A DNA stretch of 64,000 nucleotides from Aquabacterium sp029268225 (GCF_037482285.1 NZ_JBBEYB010000004.1:186001-250000); one strand, 5' to 3'; positions 37,727 to 46,457 are shown, counted from the first letter of the stretch. Notes: a model not told the origin generated them from the sequence alone. Numbers and translations: made by a program.

Positions 37727-37736
37727 GTGCCTTGCG

Positions 37737-38486
37737 ATGACGTTGTCTGCTGCTGTTTCTGTTTCTTCGAGCGCTGCTGAGCCCTTGCTGGCCGTGCGCG
37801 ATCTGCATGTGGCCTATGGCGGCATCCAGGCGGTCAAGCGCCTGGACATGGTGCTGCATCCGGGCGAGTTGGTCAGCCTGATCGGCGCCAACGGCGCGGG
37901 CAAGACCACGACGCTCAAGGCCATCTGCGGCCTGCTCAAGCCCCAGTCGGGTGAGGTGCGCTACCAGGGCCAGAGCCTGATCGGCCAAGGCCCGTGGGAC
38001 TTGGTCAGCCAGGGCCTGGTGATGGTGCCCGAAGGCCGCGGCATCTTCGCGCGCATGACCATCGACGAGAACCTGCGCATGGGCGCCTACCTGCGCAAGG
38101 ACGGCGAGGTGGAGGCCGACATTGCGGCGGTGTACCAGCGCTTCCCGCGTTTGAAAGAGCGTCACAAGCAGCTGGCCGGCACCTTGTCGGGCGGCGAGCA
38201 GCAGATGCTGGCCATGGGGCGAGCGCTGCTGGCGCGCCCCAAGCTGTTGCTGCTGGACGAGCCTTCGATGGGCCTGTCGCCCATCATGGTGGACACGATC
38301 TTCGAGGTGGTGCGCGACGTGTCGCAGCAGGGCGTGACCGTGCTGCTGGTCGAGCAGAACGCCCACCGCGCGCTGGAGCTGGCCGACCGGGCCTATGTGC
38401 TCGACTCGGGTGAGTGCGTTCTGTCGGGTCCGGCGAGGGAGTTGCTGGGCAATCCGCAGGTGCAGGCGGCTTATCTGGGCGGTTGA
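37737..38486 (+). CDS. livF: Branched-chain amino acid ABC transporter, ATPase LivF
   Basis: This 249-residue ATPase has Walker A GANGAGKTT, signature LSGGEQQMLAMGRAL and Walker B LLLLDEPSMGLSP; VPEGRGIFARMTIDENL is the LivF signature. It has a short Ser/Ala leader before the conserved domain. It is the last gene of livHMGF. No periplasmic binding protein gene (livK/J) follows, so recognition must be supplied from elsewhere. Confidence 0.94.
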   Translation: MTLSAAVSVSSSAAEPLLAVRDLHVAYGGIQAVKRLDMVLHPGELVSLIGANGAGKTTTLKAICGLLKPQSGEVRYQGQSLIGQGPWDLVSQGLVMVPEGRGIFARMTIDENLRMGAYLRKDGEVEADIAAVYQRFPRLKERHKQLAGTLSGGEQQMLAMGRALLARPKLLLLDEPSMGLSPIMVDTIFEVVRDVSQQGVTVLLVEQNAHRALELADRAYVLDSGECVLSGPARELLGNPQVQAAYLGG

Positions 38487-38583
38487 AGCCTCGGGGCGGG
38501 CGGTGCCGTCGCCGTCTTGACCCTGCGTGGCGGGCGGGGTAGGCTGCAGCGTCAGGCCTTGTGAGGCCAACGAAGGAGCCGCC

Positions 38584-39030
38584 ATGTCAGGCCATACCGT
38601 TCGCCTTCACCGTGTGCTGCGTGCGCCGCCTGAGCGCGTCTACCGCGCCTTCCTCGATCCGCAGGCGATGGTCAAGTGGTTGCCACCCCATGGCTTCACC
38701 GGTGAGGTCCATGAGCTGGACGCACGGGTCGGCGGTCGCTTTCGGATGTCGTTCACGCACTTCGCCACGGGTCAGACGCATTCGTTCGGCGGTGAGTACC
38801 TGGAGTTGCTGCCCTACACCCGCATCTGTCACACCGATGCGTTCGATGACGCAGGCCTGCCCGGCGCCATGCGGGTGACGGTGAACTTCACACACGTGTC
38901 GTGCGGCACCGAACTGAGCATCGTGCAGGAGGGCATCCCGGAGGCCATTCCGCCCGAAGACTGTCATGTGGGCTGGCAGGAGTCGCTGGCCTTGCTCGCC
39001 TTGCTGGTCGAGGCCGAGATCCCCGTGTGA
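38584..39030 (+). CDS. SRPBCC (AHSA1-like) family protein
   Basis: This 148-residue protein has a START/SRPBCC fold of the AHSA1 type: HRVLRAPPERVYRAFLDPQAM, then KWLPPHGFTGEVHELD and GGRFRMSF. Such small proteins bind hydrophobic ligands; their roles are mostly unknown. AAGGAG lies about 6 bases before ATG 38584. The phosphoesterase gene starts 3 bases after its stop, so the two are co-translated. Confidence 0.87.
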   Translation: MSGHTVRLHRVLRAPPERVYRAFLDPQAMVKWLPPHGFTGEVHELDARVGGRFRMSFTHFATGQTHSFGGEYLELLPYTRICHTDAFDDAGLPGAMRVTVNFTHVSCGTELSIVQEGIPEAIPPEDCHVGWQESLALLALLVEAEIPV

Positions 39031-39033
39031 GCC

Positions 39034-39804
39034 ATGCGCCTGGCCCTGGTCTCCGACATCCATGGCAATCTGGCCGCGCTGGAGGCCGTGCGTGCCGACA
39101 TTCGCCGCCGGGGGGTGGATGCGGTGCTCAACCTCGGTGACAGCCTTTCCGGCCCCCTGCTGCCGAAGGAGACGGCGCAATGCCTGATGGCCGAAGGCTG
39201 GTTCAGCCTGGCAGGCAACCATGAACGCCAGATGTTGCAGACCCCGCTGGACCAGCAAGGGGCGTCGGACGGCCATGCCAGTGCGCAACTGGGCGAGGCC
39301 GAGCGGGCCTGGATGGCCGCGCAGCGTCCCTGGCATGCGTGGTCGGACGAAGTGTTCCTGTGTCACGCCACCCCTCGCAGCGACGCGGCTTACCTGATGG
39401 AGACCGTGCAGCCGGTGGGCGACGGGCAGGGCGTCGTGCGCATGGCCACGCAGGCCGAGTTGAGCGAACGACTGGGTTCGCAGATGGACGTGGTGCAGGC
39501 CAGTCTGATTGCCTGTGGCCACACCCATGTGCCGCGGGTGATGCGCAGTGCCACCGGTGCCTGGGTGGTCAATCCCGGCAGTGTCGGGCGGCCGGCCTAT
39601 GACGATGTCCAGCCGATGCACCACCGGGTGGAGATGGGTTCACCCGACGCCCGCTACGCCATCGTCGAGCGCTGCGGTGCGGCGTGGACGGTGTCCTTGC
39701 TGGCCGTTCCCTACCCGCACGTGGCCATGGCCGAGTTGGCGCGTCAGCGAGGGCGGGCCGAGTGGGCGCATGCCCTGCAAACCGGCTTCATGCCACGGAC
39801 CTGA
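39034..39804 (+). CDS. Metallophosphoesterase family protein
   Basis: This 256-residue calcineurin-like phosphoesterase of the YfcE/MJ0936 type has SDIHGNLAALEAV (metal 1), NLGDSLSGP, LAGNHERQ, CHATP and CGHTHVPRV, so the full set of metal ligands is intact. The substrate is unknown; relatives cleave phosphodiesters. It directly follows the SRPBCC gene. Confidence 0.88.
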   Translation: MRLALVSDIHGNLAALEAVRADIRRRGVDAVLNLGDSLSGPLLPKETAQCLMAEGWFSLAGNHERQMLQTPLDQQGASDGHASAQLGEAERAWMAAQRPWHAWSDEVFLCHATPRSDAAYLMETVQPVGDGQGVVRMATQAELSERLGSQMDVVQASLIACGHTHVPRVMRSATGAWVVNPGSVGRPAYDDVQPMHHRVEMGSPDARYAIVERCGAAWTVSLLAVPYPHVAMAELARQRGRAEWAHALQTGFMPRT

Positions 39805-39843
39805 GGGGCGTGGCGCGCCCGCTCCGAGCGCTGTTCGGCCAGA

Positions 39844-40263
39844 TCAGGCCAGCGCGGCCACGATCTTGTCGGCCACCGTTTTGAGGTGGGCCGGATCGGC
39901 CATGTGCGTGGCGTGCGGCTTGCGCAGGTCGGCGATCGAGCCGGGAATCACGTGGATGTGAAAGTGCGGCACAGTCTGGCCGGCGCCTTCGCCATTGAGC
40001 TGCATCAGCACCACGCCTTCGGCACCCAAACCCTTCTTCTGCGCGTTGCCGATCTTGCGCACGGTGGCCAAGCAGGCCTGCGCGGCTGCATCCGACAGCT
40101 CGAACAAGGTCACGGCCGGCTCCTTCGGGATCACCAGCGCGTGGCCTTCGGCCTGCGGCATGATGTCCATGAAGGCCAGCGTGTGGGCGTCTTCGTACAG
40201 CTTGATGCAGGGGATCTCGCCGCGCAGGATCTTGGCGAAGATGTTGTTCGAGTCGTAGGACAT
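39844..40263 (-). CDS. HIT family nucleotide-binding protein
   Basis: This 139-residue protein has the histidine triad HFHIHVIP at about residues 98-105, preceded by NNIFAKILRGEIPCIKLYED and GHALVIPKEP. HIT proteins hydrolyse or transfer nucleotidyl groups (AMP-lysine type substrates). It lies 45 bases after the ferredoxin-reductase gene on the same strand. Confidence 0.93.
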   Translation of the reverse strand: MSYDSNNIFAKILRGEIPCIKLYEDAHTLAFMDIMPQAEGHALVIPKEPAVTLFELSDAAAQACLATVRKIGNAQKKGLGAEGVVLMQLNGEGAGQTVPHFHIHVIPGSIADLRKPHATHMADPAHLKTVADKIVAALA

Positions 40264-40308
40264 GGCAACTCCGTGAAAGGGTTGGAAGGGCTTGAGCGCG
40301 CGGAGTGC

Positions 40309-41352
40309 TCAAGCGCCGTGCTTGTCGGCCTCGCTGGTGAAGGCGTCGGCGTAGAAGAACTCTTCGGGCAGGCCGGCCTGCGTGGTGAAGTCCTGGCGTG
40401 CCGATTGCACCATGATCGGGGCTCCGCAGGCGTAAACCTCGTGGGCCGACAGGTCAGGCAGGTCGGCCAGCACGGCCTGGTGAACGAAACCGGTTCGGCC
40501 AGTCCACGCGTCTTCCGGCTTGGCGTCGGACAGCACCGGCACGTAGCTGAGCCAGGGCAGCTCGGCGGCCTGTTGCTGCGCCCAGTCGTGCAGGTAGAGA
40601 TCGGCCCGGCTGCGGCAGCCCCAGTACAGCGTGGTCGGGCGGCTGATGCCGGCGTGGCGCATGTGCTCGATGATGGCCTTGAGCGGCGCGAAGCCGGTGC
40701 CCGAGCCCAGCAGCACGATGGGACGCTCGGAGTCTTCGCGCAGGAAGAAGGTGCCAAACGGGCCTTCCACGCGCAGGATGTCTTTCTCTTTCAGCGTGCT
40801 GAACACCTGATCGGTGAACAGGCCGCCCGGCATGTGGCGGATGTGCAGCTCAATGCCTTCCGGTCCGGCTTCCTTGACGGCGTGCGGGGCGTTGGCCATC
40901 GAGTAGCTGCGGCGCTGGCCGTCTTTCAGGATGAACTCGATGTACTGGCCGGCGCGAAAGCCAAAGCTGTTGTTGGCCGGCAGTTGCAGGCGCAGCACCA
41001 TCACATCGGGCGCGACGCGGGTGAGGCGGGTCACACGCGTGGGCATCTTGACGGGCGGGTGGTCGCCCAGGGCCACGACCTGCCGGGCTTCGATGACGAG
41101 GTCGCTCTCGGGCTTGGCGCAGCAGGTCAGCAGGTAGCCGGCGGCCGCTTCGGCGGCACTCAGAGCCTTGTCCTGGTGGGAGCCGTGGCTGACCTGGCCC
41201 GACACCAGCTTGCACTTGCACGAACCGCAGGCGCCGTCCTTACAGCCATAGGGCAGGCCGATGCCGGCGTTGATCGCAGCGCCCAGCACCGTTTCGTTGG
41301 CCTCCATGGTGAAGCTGCGGCCACTGGGCTGGATGGCGACGGAAAAACTCAT
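40309..41352 (-). CDS. NAD(P)H-flavin/ferredoxin reductase with N-terminal 2Fe-2S domain
   Basis: This 347-residue protein has an N-terminal plant-type ferredoxin domain (CKDGACGSCKCKLVSG, later LLTCCAKPESD), a flavin-binding beta-barrel (RAGQYIEFILKDGQRRSYSMA), and an NAD-binding domain (LLGSGTGFAPLKAIIEHM, CGAPIMVQSAR). It resembles CDP-6-deoxy-glucoseen reductase (AscD-like) and oxygenase reductases. It is not next to a dehydrase or oxygenase, so its electron acceptor is unknown. It is similar in architecture to BenC at 51 kb but a distinct gene. Confidence 0.89.
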   Translation of the reverse strand: MSFSVAIQPSGRSFTMEANETVLGAAINAGIGLPYGCKDGACGSCKCKLVSGQVSHGSHQDKALSAAEAAAGYLLTCCAKPESDLVIEARQVVALGDHPPVKMPTRVTRLTRVAPDVMVLRLQLPANNSFGFRAGQYIEFILKDGQRRSYSMANAPHAVKEAGPEGIELHIRHMPGGLFTDQVFSTLKEKDILRVEGPFGTFFLREDSERPIVLLGSGTGFAPLKAIIEHMRHAGISRPTTLYWGCRSRADLYLHDWAQQQAAELPWLSYVPVLSDAKPEDAWTGRTGFVHQAVLADLPDLSAHEVYACGAPIMVQSARQDFTTQAGLPEEFFYADAFTSEADKHGA

Positions 41353-41458
41353 GATGGACTCACACTCCGGACGAAGACAGGGCGACTGAGACCTCCTGTG
41401 CAGAGGGACAAATGCGAAGGCCTCAGAATCTCAAGCTGGATTTTCGCTCAGACCCGCC

Positions 41459-42376
41459 ATGTTCCAGCCTCAGCCTTCGCGTCATGCCCGATTTCGTCAA
41501 ACCCGTGTGCTCATCGTGGGCTGTGGCGATGTGGGGCAGCGCGCCGCCCAGCTGCTGCAGCCCCGGTGCCGGGTGCTGGCCTTGACCTCGCAAGCTGAGC
41601 GTGTGCCGGCCTTGCGGGCGCAGGGGCTGGTGCCCTTGGTGGGCAATCTGGACGATGCGCGCTCGCTGGCGCGCTTGTCGGGTCTGGCCACGCGGGTGCT
41701 GCATCTGGCGCCGCCGCCGTCCTCCGGCAGCCAGGACCCGCGCACCGCGCGCCTCTTGCAAGCGCTGGCGCGGCGTGGCGGTGTGAAGTCTTTGGTGTAC
41801 GGCAGCACCTCGGGGGTCTATGGCGATGCGGGCGGTGCCTGGCTGGACGAGACGCGCACCGTGCAACCGGCCACCGACCGAGGACGTCGCCGGGTGGACG
41901 CCGAAGCGCGCCTGCGTTGGTGGGGGCGCCAGCAATCGCCGCGCTGGGGCACGCGTGTGAGCCTGCTGCGCATCCCGGGCATCTATGCGCTCGACCGTGA
42001 AGGTGGCGATCCGCGTGAGCGTGTGCGTCGTGGCAGCCCCTTGCTGCGCCCTGAGGACGATGTCTACACCAACCACATCCACGCGGATGACCTGGCGCGA
42101 TCGTGCGTGGCGGCGCTGTGGCGAGGTCGGCCCGGCCGCGTCGTGCACGTGTGCGACGACACCGAGCTGCGCATGGGCGATTACTTCGACTGGGTGGCCG
42201 ACCATTTCGGCCTCCCGCGCGCGCCCCGCTTGTCGCGGGCCGAAGCGGCACAGCAGCTCAGCCCGATGCAGCTGTCCTTCATGGGCGAGTCACGCCGCCT
42301 GCGCAACCAGCGCCTGAAAACCGAGCTGCGGGTGGCCTTGCGCTATCCGACGATCCGCGAAGGCTTGAGCGGGTAG
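41459..42376 (+). CDS. NAD-dependent epimerase/SDR family protein (YeeZ-like)
   Basis: This 305-residue extended-SDR protein has the Rossmann start VLIVGCGDVGQRAAQLL, YGSTSGVYGDAGG (active-site region) and IPGIYALDREGGDP. Relatives such as YeeZ are uncharacterised. The catalytic YxxxK is not obvious; the family often lacks it. It is divergent from the ferredoxin-reductase gene across 106 bases and converges on nth. Confidence 0.86.
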   Translation: MFQPQPSRHARFRQTRVLIVGCGDVGQRAAQLLQPRCRVLALTSQAERVPALRAQGLVPLVGNLDDARSLARLSGLATRVLHLAPPPSSGSQDPRTARLLQALARRGGVKSLVYGSTSGVYGDAGGAWLDETRTVQPATDRGRRRVDAEARLRWWGRQQSPRWGTRVSLLRIPGIYALDREGGDPRERVRRGSPLLRPEDDVYTNHIHADDLARSCVAALWRGRPGRVVHVCDDTELRMGDYFDWVADHFGLPRAPRLSRAEAAQQLSPMQLSFMGESRRLRNQRLKTELRVALRYPTIREGLSG

Positions 42377-42427
42377 GCCAACGTGAGTCTGATTGAGGGC
42401 GCTCTGAGCTTGCGCAGCTTGGTGCCC

Positions 42428-43081
42428 TCAGGTCGGCGCAGCGGTCTTGGGTTTGAACTTGCACCAGTTGGAGACACTGCACTCCCAGCAGCGCGGTTTG
42501 CGCGCCTGGCACACATAGCGCCCGTGCAGGATCAGCCAGTGGTGGGCGTGCTGCAGGTACTCGGCCGGGATGCGCTTGAGCAGCTTCTGCTCCACTTCCA
42601 GCGGCGTCTTGCCGGGGGCCAGGCCGGTGCGGTTGCCCAGGCGGAAGATGTGTGTGTCCACCGCCATGGTCGGCTCGCCAAACGCCACGTTGAGCACCAC
42701 GTTGGCGGTCTTACGGCCCACGCCAGGCAGGGCTTCCAGCGCCTCGCGCGTGCGCGGCACCTCGCCCCCATGCTGCTCGATCAGGATGCGGCAGGTCTCC
42801 AGCAGGTGCTTGGCCTTGCTTTTGTACAGCCCAATGGTCTTGATGTACTCGCACAGGCCGTCCAGCCCCAGGTCGAGGATCTGTTGTGGCGTGTTGGCCA
42901 CCGGGTAGAGTTTGCGGGTGGCCTTGTTGACGCCCACGTCGGTGGCCTGGGCCGACAGCAGCACGGCGGTCAACAGCTCGAAGGGGGTGCTGTACTCCAG
43001 CTCGGTTTCCGGGTGCGGGTTGGCGGCTTGGAGGGTGGAGAACATCTGCTCGATGTCGGCCTTTTTCATCGCTGTGGTCAT
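42428..43081 (-). CDS. nth: Endonuclease III
   Basis: This 217-residue bifunctional DNA glycosylase/AP lyase acts in base-excision repair of oxidised pyrimidines. The helix-hairpin-helix ALPGVGRKTANVVLN holds the catalytic lysine, the aspartate lies in AVDTHIFRL, and the [4Fe-4S] loop supplies four cysteines (CQARKPRCWECSVSNWC). Lys/Asp spacing is normal. ATG 43069 (MKKADIEQMFS) is an alternative start. Confidence 0.95.
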   Translation of the reverse strand: MTTAMKKADIEQMFSTLQAANPHPETELEYSTPFELLTAVLLSAQATDVGVNKATRKLYPVANTPQQILDLGLDGLCEYIKTIGLYKSKAKHLLETCRILIEQHGGEVPRTREALEALPGVGRKTANVVLNVAFGEPTMAVDTHIFRLGNRTGLAPGKTPLEVEQKLLKRIPAEYLQHAHHWLILHGRYVCQARKPRCWECSVSNWCKFKPKTAAPT

Positions 43082-43110
43082 GACGACGTGAGTCTGCCCT
43101 GTGACGTTGT

Positions 43111-43869
43111 TCAGCTCTGACGTCGGCGCCAGCTCGCCAACAGCCCCATGCCGACCAGACCTGTCAGGGAGAGCGCAAAAGCCGAGGGCTCCGGAACGGG
43201 GGACAGCACCAGGCCGTCAAAGAACACCGTACGACTGTAGTACGGCGTGTTGGCCAGGTTCGTGGGGTCGCTGCTCAGCACGAAGTCCAGGGCCAGTCGG
43301 CCGCTGAGGTCGGTGGGCAACTGCGCTGGCAGATCCGTGCCGCTCAGGAAATCGCCTGCACCCCCCTGTCCACTCAGCCACAGCAAGCGCACGTTGTGCA
43401 GGCGGTAGCCCCCGGTCTCGAAGTACACCAGATTGCGGGGCACTTGAGAGGGCGTCTGATTGCTGCCCAGCGCTGGCGACAGATCGGCGCCCATCTGCAG
43501 GGTGTCCAGGTAGGGGTAAGGTGCGGGATTGTCGTTGCTCAGGGCGATACCGCCGGTGGCATCTGAAAACGAGAAACCGCCCACAGTCCCGACGATGTTC
43601 GACGTGGCCCGAAGGTACAACTCGGCATTGCCCCCCAAACCCAAGGCGCCGGTGTTGCCTGCATAGGTGGCGCCGGCCGTGTCGTAGGTGAAGCTGCCAC
43701 TGACCGTGGCGTTGTCGCCCAGCAAGGCAGCGATCTGGGCATTGCTGCCTACCGCAACGGTGCCGGTGCTGAAGCTGTAGTCAATGGATGCGGCCTGGCT
43801 GCCCATGGCGGCCATGGTCAGGACGAAGCCGAGCGTGGTGATCACTTGGCGCGTTGGACGGCAGTTCAC
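43111..43869 (-). CDS. PEP-CTERM sorting-domain protein
   Basis: This 252-residue exported protein has a signal peptide at residues 1-26 (VLTMAAMGSQAA). The body is a Gly/Ser/Thr/Asn-rich beta-type domain with no recognised enzymatic motif. The C-terminus is VPEPSAFALSLTGLVGMGLL followed by ASWRRRQS, the PEP-CTERM signal processed by exosortase B/EpsH-type systems. It implies an exosortase and exopolysaccharide locus elsewhere in the genome. It is a single gene after nth. Confidence 0.9.
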   Translation of the reverse strand: MNCRPTRQVITTLGFVLTMAAMGSQAASIDYSFSTGTVAVGSNAQIAALLGDNATVSGSFTYDTAGATYAGNTGALGLGGNAELYLRATSNIVGTVGGFSFSDATGGIALSNDNPAPYPYLDTLQMGADLSPALGSNQTPSQVPRNLVYFETGGYRLHNVRLLWLSGQGGAGDFLSGTDLPAQLPTDLSGRLALDFVLSSDPTNLANTPYYSRTVFFDGLVLSPVPEPSAFALSLTGLVGMGLLASWRRRQS

Positions 43870-43938
43870 TGGACGGCTCCCCTTGGGTGGATGGCAATGC
43901 CACGCATCATAGGGCTTGGCCCCTGCTGAGCCGACCCC

Positions 43939-44445
43939 TCAAATCAGCATGATGCTGTTCGGCAGTTCATTGGCTCGACGCACCTGAGGAGAGGCTGGGT
44001 GGTGCATGCGCAGCAGCTCGCACACCCGGGCAATGGCCTGCATGAGGCCATCTTCCACGGATTGATCGCGCAGGGCGTGTGACAGCTCGGTCACCAGGGC
44101 GCGCCATTGGCTTTCAGGCACCAACCGGGCCAGACCTCGGTCGGCCAGTACCTCGATGCGGCGATCTGCCAACAACAGATAGATCAGCACGCCGTTGTTG
44201 TGTTCGGTGTCCCACACGCGCAACTGGCTGAACAGGTCGAGTGCACGGTCACGGGCATCCACGCCGCGCCACAGATGGGCCAAGTCCAGACCGCCTTCCA
44301 CGCACACGCGCAATTCGCCCAGGTGGCGCGCCTCGCTGCGGGTCACAGCCTCTTCCAGGCGTTGCAGCCCGGCGTGGGTCAAACAGCGCCGGCTGTCGGC
44401 AGCGTCCAGCCACAGGTGGCGCAGCCATCGGATCAGTGTGTTCAT
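43939..44445 (-). CDS. TPM-domain protein (YgcG-like), second paralogue
   Basis: This 168-residue protein is largely a TPM domain (TPM_phosphatase): ELRVCVEGGLDLAHLW, VWDTEHNNGVLIYLLLADRR and HALRDQSVEDGLMQAI. It has no signal peptide or Gly-rich tail, unlike the adjacent paralogue, so it may act on the cytoplasmic side. ATG 44445 (MNTLIRWLRHL) begins the conserved region; a longer frame overlaps the Gly-rich end of the upstream gene. It is the third gene of lemA-TPM-TPM. Confidence 0.86.
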   Translation of the reverse strand: MNTLIRWLRHLWLDAADSRRCLTHAGLQRLEEAVTRSEARHLGELRVCVEGGLDLAHLWRGVDARDRALDLFSQLRVWDTEHNNGVLIYLLLADRRIEVLADRGLARLVPESQWRALVTELSHALRDQSVEDGLMQAIARVCELLRMHHPASPQVRRANELPNSIMLI

Positions 44446-44455
44446 CGTGCTGCCC

Positions 44456-45412
44456 TCACCAGCGTCCCGAGGCGCCACCGCCTCCAAAATTGCCTCCGCC
44501 GCCCGAGGAAAAGCCTCCTCCACCGCCTCCGAAACCGCCACCCCCGAAGCCTCCCGGCGGGCCGCCCCAACCGCCACGCCCGCGCCCGCCATGGCCCAGC
44601 GACAGCGCCAGGACGACGGCCAGCACGGCGGCCACCACACCCAGCAGCACGCTGGCGGTCAGCCACCAGGCCAGACCACCGCCGATCAGACCGGTGCCCA
44701 GTGCGCCGGCTTTACGGCCGAGCACCGCGCTCAACACGCCGAACAGCACGGGCACGCCCATCAGGCCGAACACGAGCAGGTCATTCAGGTCAAAGCCCTC
44801 GGCGCGTCCCCGGTCCGCGGTGGGTTCAGGCAGGCCTTCACCGGCAATCAGCTTGTCGATCTGGTCGATGGCCTTGGAGAGTCCGTCGGCATACGCACCG
44901 GCCTGGAAAGCAGGTTTGAGCGTGCGTTCGATGATGCGGCTGGCCATCAGGTCGGGGATGGCGCCTTCCAGCGTCTTGGCGACCTCGATGCGCATGCGCC
45001 GATCTTGCAGCGCCACAACGATCAACAGGCCATCGCCCACCTCGCGGCGCCCGATCTTCCAGCTGTCACCCACGCGCTGCGCATAGGCGGCGATGTCTTC
45101 AGGCTGGGTGGTGGGCACCATGAGGATGACCACCTGGGAGCCGCGCTGTGTCTCCAGCGCCTGTAGTTGGTCGCTCAAGGCACGTACCTGCTCGGCCGTC
45201 AGGGTACCGGTCTGGTCGATGACGCGGGCGCTCAGGGCCGGCACGGGCAGCACGCCCCCAGCGCCGGTCGTGATGTTCACCTGCGCCCAGGCGACAGGCG
45301 CCACCCCCCAGAGCGTCAGGACGAAAACCAGGCTCAGCAGCCCCGCCAGCAGACGTCCCGGCAGGTCCATCCACGGGCGCAGGCCCAGCCGACGCAGCAC
45401 GGCGGGCCTCAC
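44456..45412 (-). CDS. TPM-domain membrane protein with glycine-rich tail (YgcG family)
   Basis: This 318-residue protein has a signal or membrane segment (residues 18-42) and a TPM domain at about 55-190 (VIDQTGTLTAEQVRALSDQL, VGDGLLIVVALQDRR, MRIEVAKTLEGAIPDLMASRI). Two membrane helices follow at about 215-275, then a Gly-rich tail. TPM proteins of this group are implicated in membrane or photosystem assembly and possible phosphatase activity. Its ATG overlaps the lemA stop, and 10 bases separate it from the second TPM gene. Confidence 0.9.
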   Translation of the reverse strand: MRPAVLRRLGLRPWMDLPGRLLAGLLSLVFVLTLWGVAPVAWAQVNITTGAGGVLPVPALSARVIDQTGTLTAEQVRALSDQLQALETQRGSQVVILMVPTTQPEDIAAYAQRVGDSWKIGRREVGDGLLIVVALQDRRMRIEVAKTLEGAIPDLMASRIIERTLKPAFQAGAYADGLSKAIDQIDKLIAGEGLPEPTADRGRAEGFDLNDLLVFGLMGVPVLFGVLSAVLGRKAGALGTGLIGGGLAWWLTASVLLGVVAAVLAVVLALSLGHGGRGRGGWGGPPGGFGGGGFGGGGGGFSSGGGGNFGGGGASGRW

Positions 45413-46038
45413 TTCTTGCCGAAGTCGACCGTGGGCGGCGCGGAAATCTGGGCTTCGTTTTGCACCGTGAAGTTGGGCTTGGGCGCGTAGCTGAAGACCA
45501 TGGCCGTCAGGTTGGTCGGGAAGCTGCGGGCCAGCACGTTGTAAGCCTGCACCGACTCGATGTAGCGGTTACGGGCCACGGTGATGCGGTTCTCGGTGCC
45601 TTCAAGCTGGATGCGCAGGTCCTGGAAGCCCTGATTGGCTTTGAGGTTGGGGTAGTTCTCGCTGACCACCAGCAGGCGTGACAGGGCGCCGGACAGTTCA
45701 CCTTGCGCTTGCTGGAACTTGGCGAAGGCCTCGGGGTTGTTGATCAACTCGGGTGTGGCCTGGATGCTGGTGGCCTTGGCGCGCGCCTCCACCACCTTGG
45801 TCAGGGTTTCCTGCTCGAAGTTGGCTTCACCCTTGACGGTGGCGACGATGTTGGGGATCAGGTCGGCGCGGCGCTGGTACTGGTTGAGCACTTCCGACCA
45901 GGATGCCTTGGTCGCTTCATCCAGACGCTGGAAGTCGTTGTAGCCGCAGCCCGTCAGGGGCATGACCAAGGCGATGGCCAAACTGAGGCCGGCTGCGCGG
46001 CGGGCCAGGGGCGAGGGGGCGAATCGAGACGCGGACAT
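45409..46038 (-). CDS. LemA family lipoprotein
   Basis: This 209-residue protein has a signal peptide ending in the lipobox LTGC, then the LemA domain: YNDFQRLDEATKASWSEVLN, RRADLIPNIVATVKG and ENYPNLKANQGFQDL. LemA proteins usually pair with TPM proteins, as here. Function is unknown. It heads the lemA-TPM-TPM operon, with a 4-base ATGA overlap to the next gene. Confidence 0.94.
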   Translation of the reverse strand: MSASRFAPSPLARRAAGLSLAIALVMPLTGCGYNDFQRLDEATKASWSEVLNQYQRRADLIPNIVATVKGEANFEQETLTKVVEARAKATSIQATPELINNPEAFAKFQQAQGELSGALSRLLVVSENYPNLKANQGFQDLRIQLEGTENRITVARNRYIESVQAYNVLARSFPTNLTAMVFSYAPKPNFTVQNEAQISAPPTVDFGKK

Positions 46039-46103
46039 CGCAAACCTTTCTGATCAGGAGGGACTGGTGCCGCACGATGGCATCCAGCCGGACAACCCAC
46101 AGA

Positions 46104-46132
46104 ATAAATCAGGTCGGTGACGGCGTCTTCAA
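46104..46132 (-). promoter_or_regulatory. Candidate sigma70 promoter for lemA operon
   Basis: Read on the minus strand, TTGAAG (46132-46127) and ATTTAT (46109-46104) are separated by 17 bases. A 65-base leader with AGGAGG-like sequence follows to the lemA ATG. Confidence 0.42.
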
Positions 46133-46136
46133 GAGA

Positions 46137-46352
46137 TCAGAAAGCAGCGCCGAGCTCCATGCAGGACAGCACTTCGTGGCGGCGTGAACGGGGGTAACGG
46201 TCTCGCACGATCTTGACGGCGCCCATGGGCGTGTTGGCCATGACCTTCAGTACACGTTGGACAGCTTGCTGTGACGGGTTGATCACGACCAGGGTCGAGA
46301 CCTCAAACAGTTTGAGGGCGGGTTCAATGGCGAGGTTCATCAGGGCGCGCAT
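46137..46352 (-). CDS. Hypothetical small protein, 71 residues
   Basis: I do not recognise a family. The 71-residue product (MRALMNLAIEPALKLFEVST...) has one hydrophobic stretch and a basic C-terminal part with a single cysteine. ATG 46352 is supported by GGAGAAG about 3 bases upstream, a good Shine-Dalgarno sequence. A perfect 8-bp inverted repeat lies in its leader. No homology to neighbouring genes is seen, so coding is inferred from the ribosome-binding site and frame alone. Confidence 0.6.
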   Translation of the reverse strand: MRALMNLAIEPALKLFEVSTLVVINPSQQAVQRVLKVMANTPMGAVKIVRDRYPRSRRHEVLSCMELGAAF

Positions 46353-46367
46353 GGCTTCTCCAATACA

Positions 46368-46392
46368 TGAACAGCGGCGCTTTGGCTGTTCA
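46368..46392. promoter_or_regulatory. TGAACAGC-N9-GCTGTTCA inverted repeat
   Basis: This perfect 8-bp dyad lies 16 bp upstream of the 71-residue ORF start. It could be an operator or a leader hairpin masking the ribosome-binding site. It is not a LexA box, which has the half-sites in the opposite arrangement. Confidence 0.5.
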
Positions 46393-46457
46393 CGGCGATA
46401 GCATGCATTTTTCACGCCCAGAATGACACGGGAATGACCCCCATATCAGGGTTTGCC

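Noticed and set aside
46368..46392. LexA (SOS) box
   Set aside because: Half-sites are ACAGC...GCTGT, the reverse of the CTGT...ACAG arrangement, with the wrong spacing.
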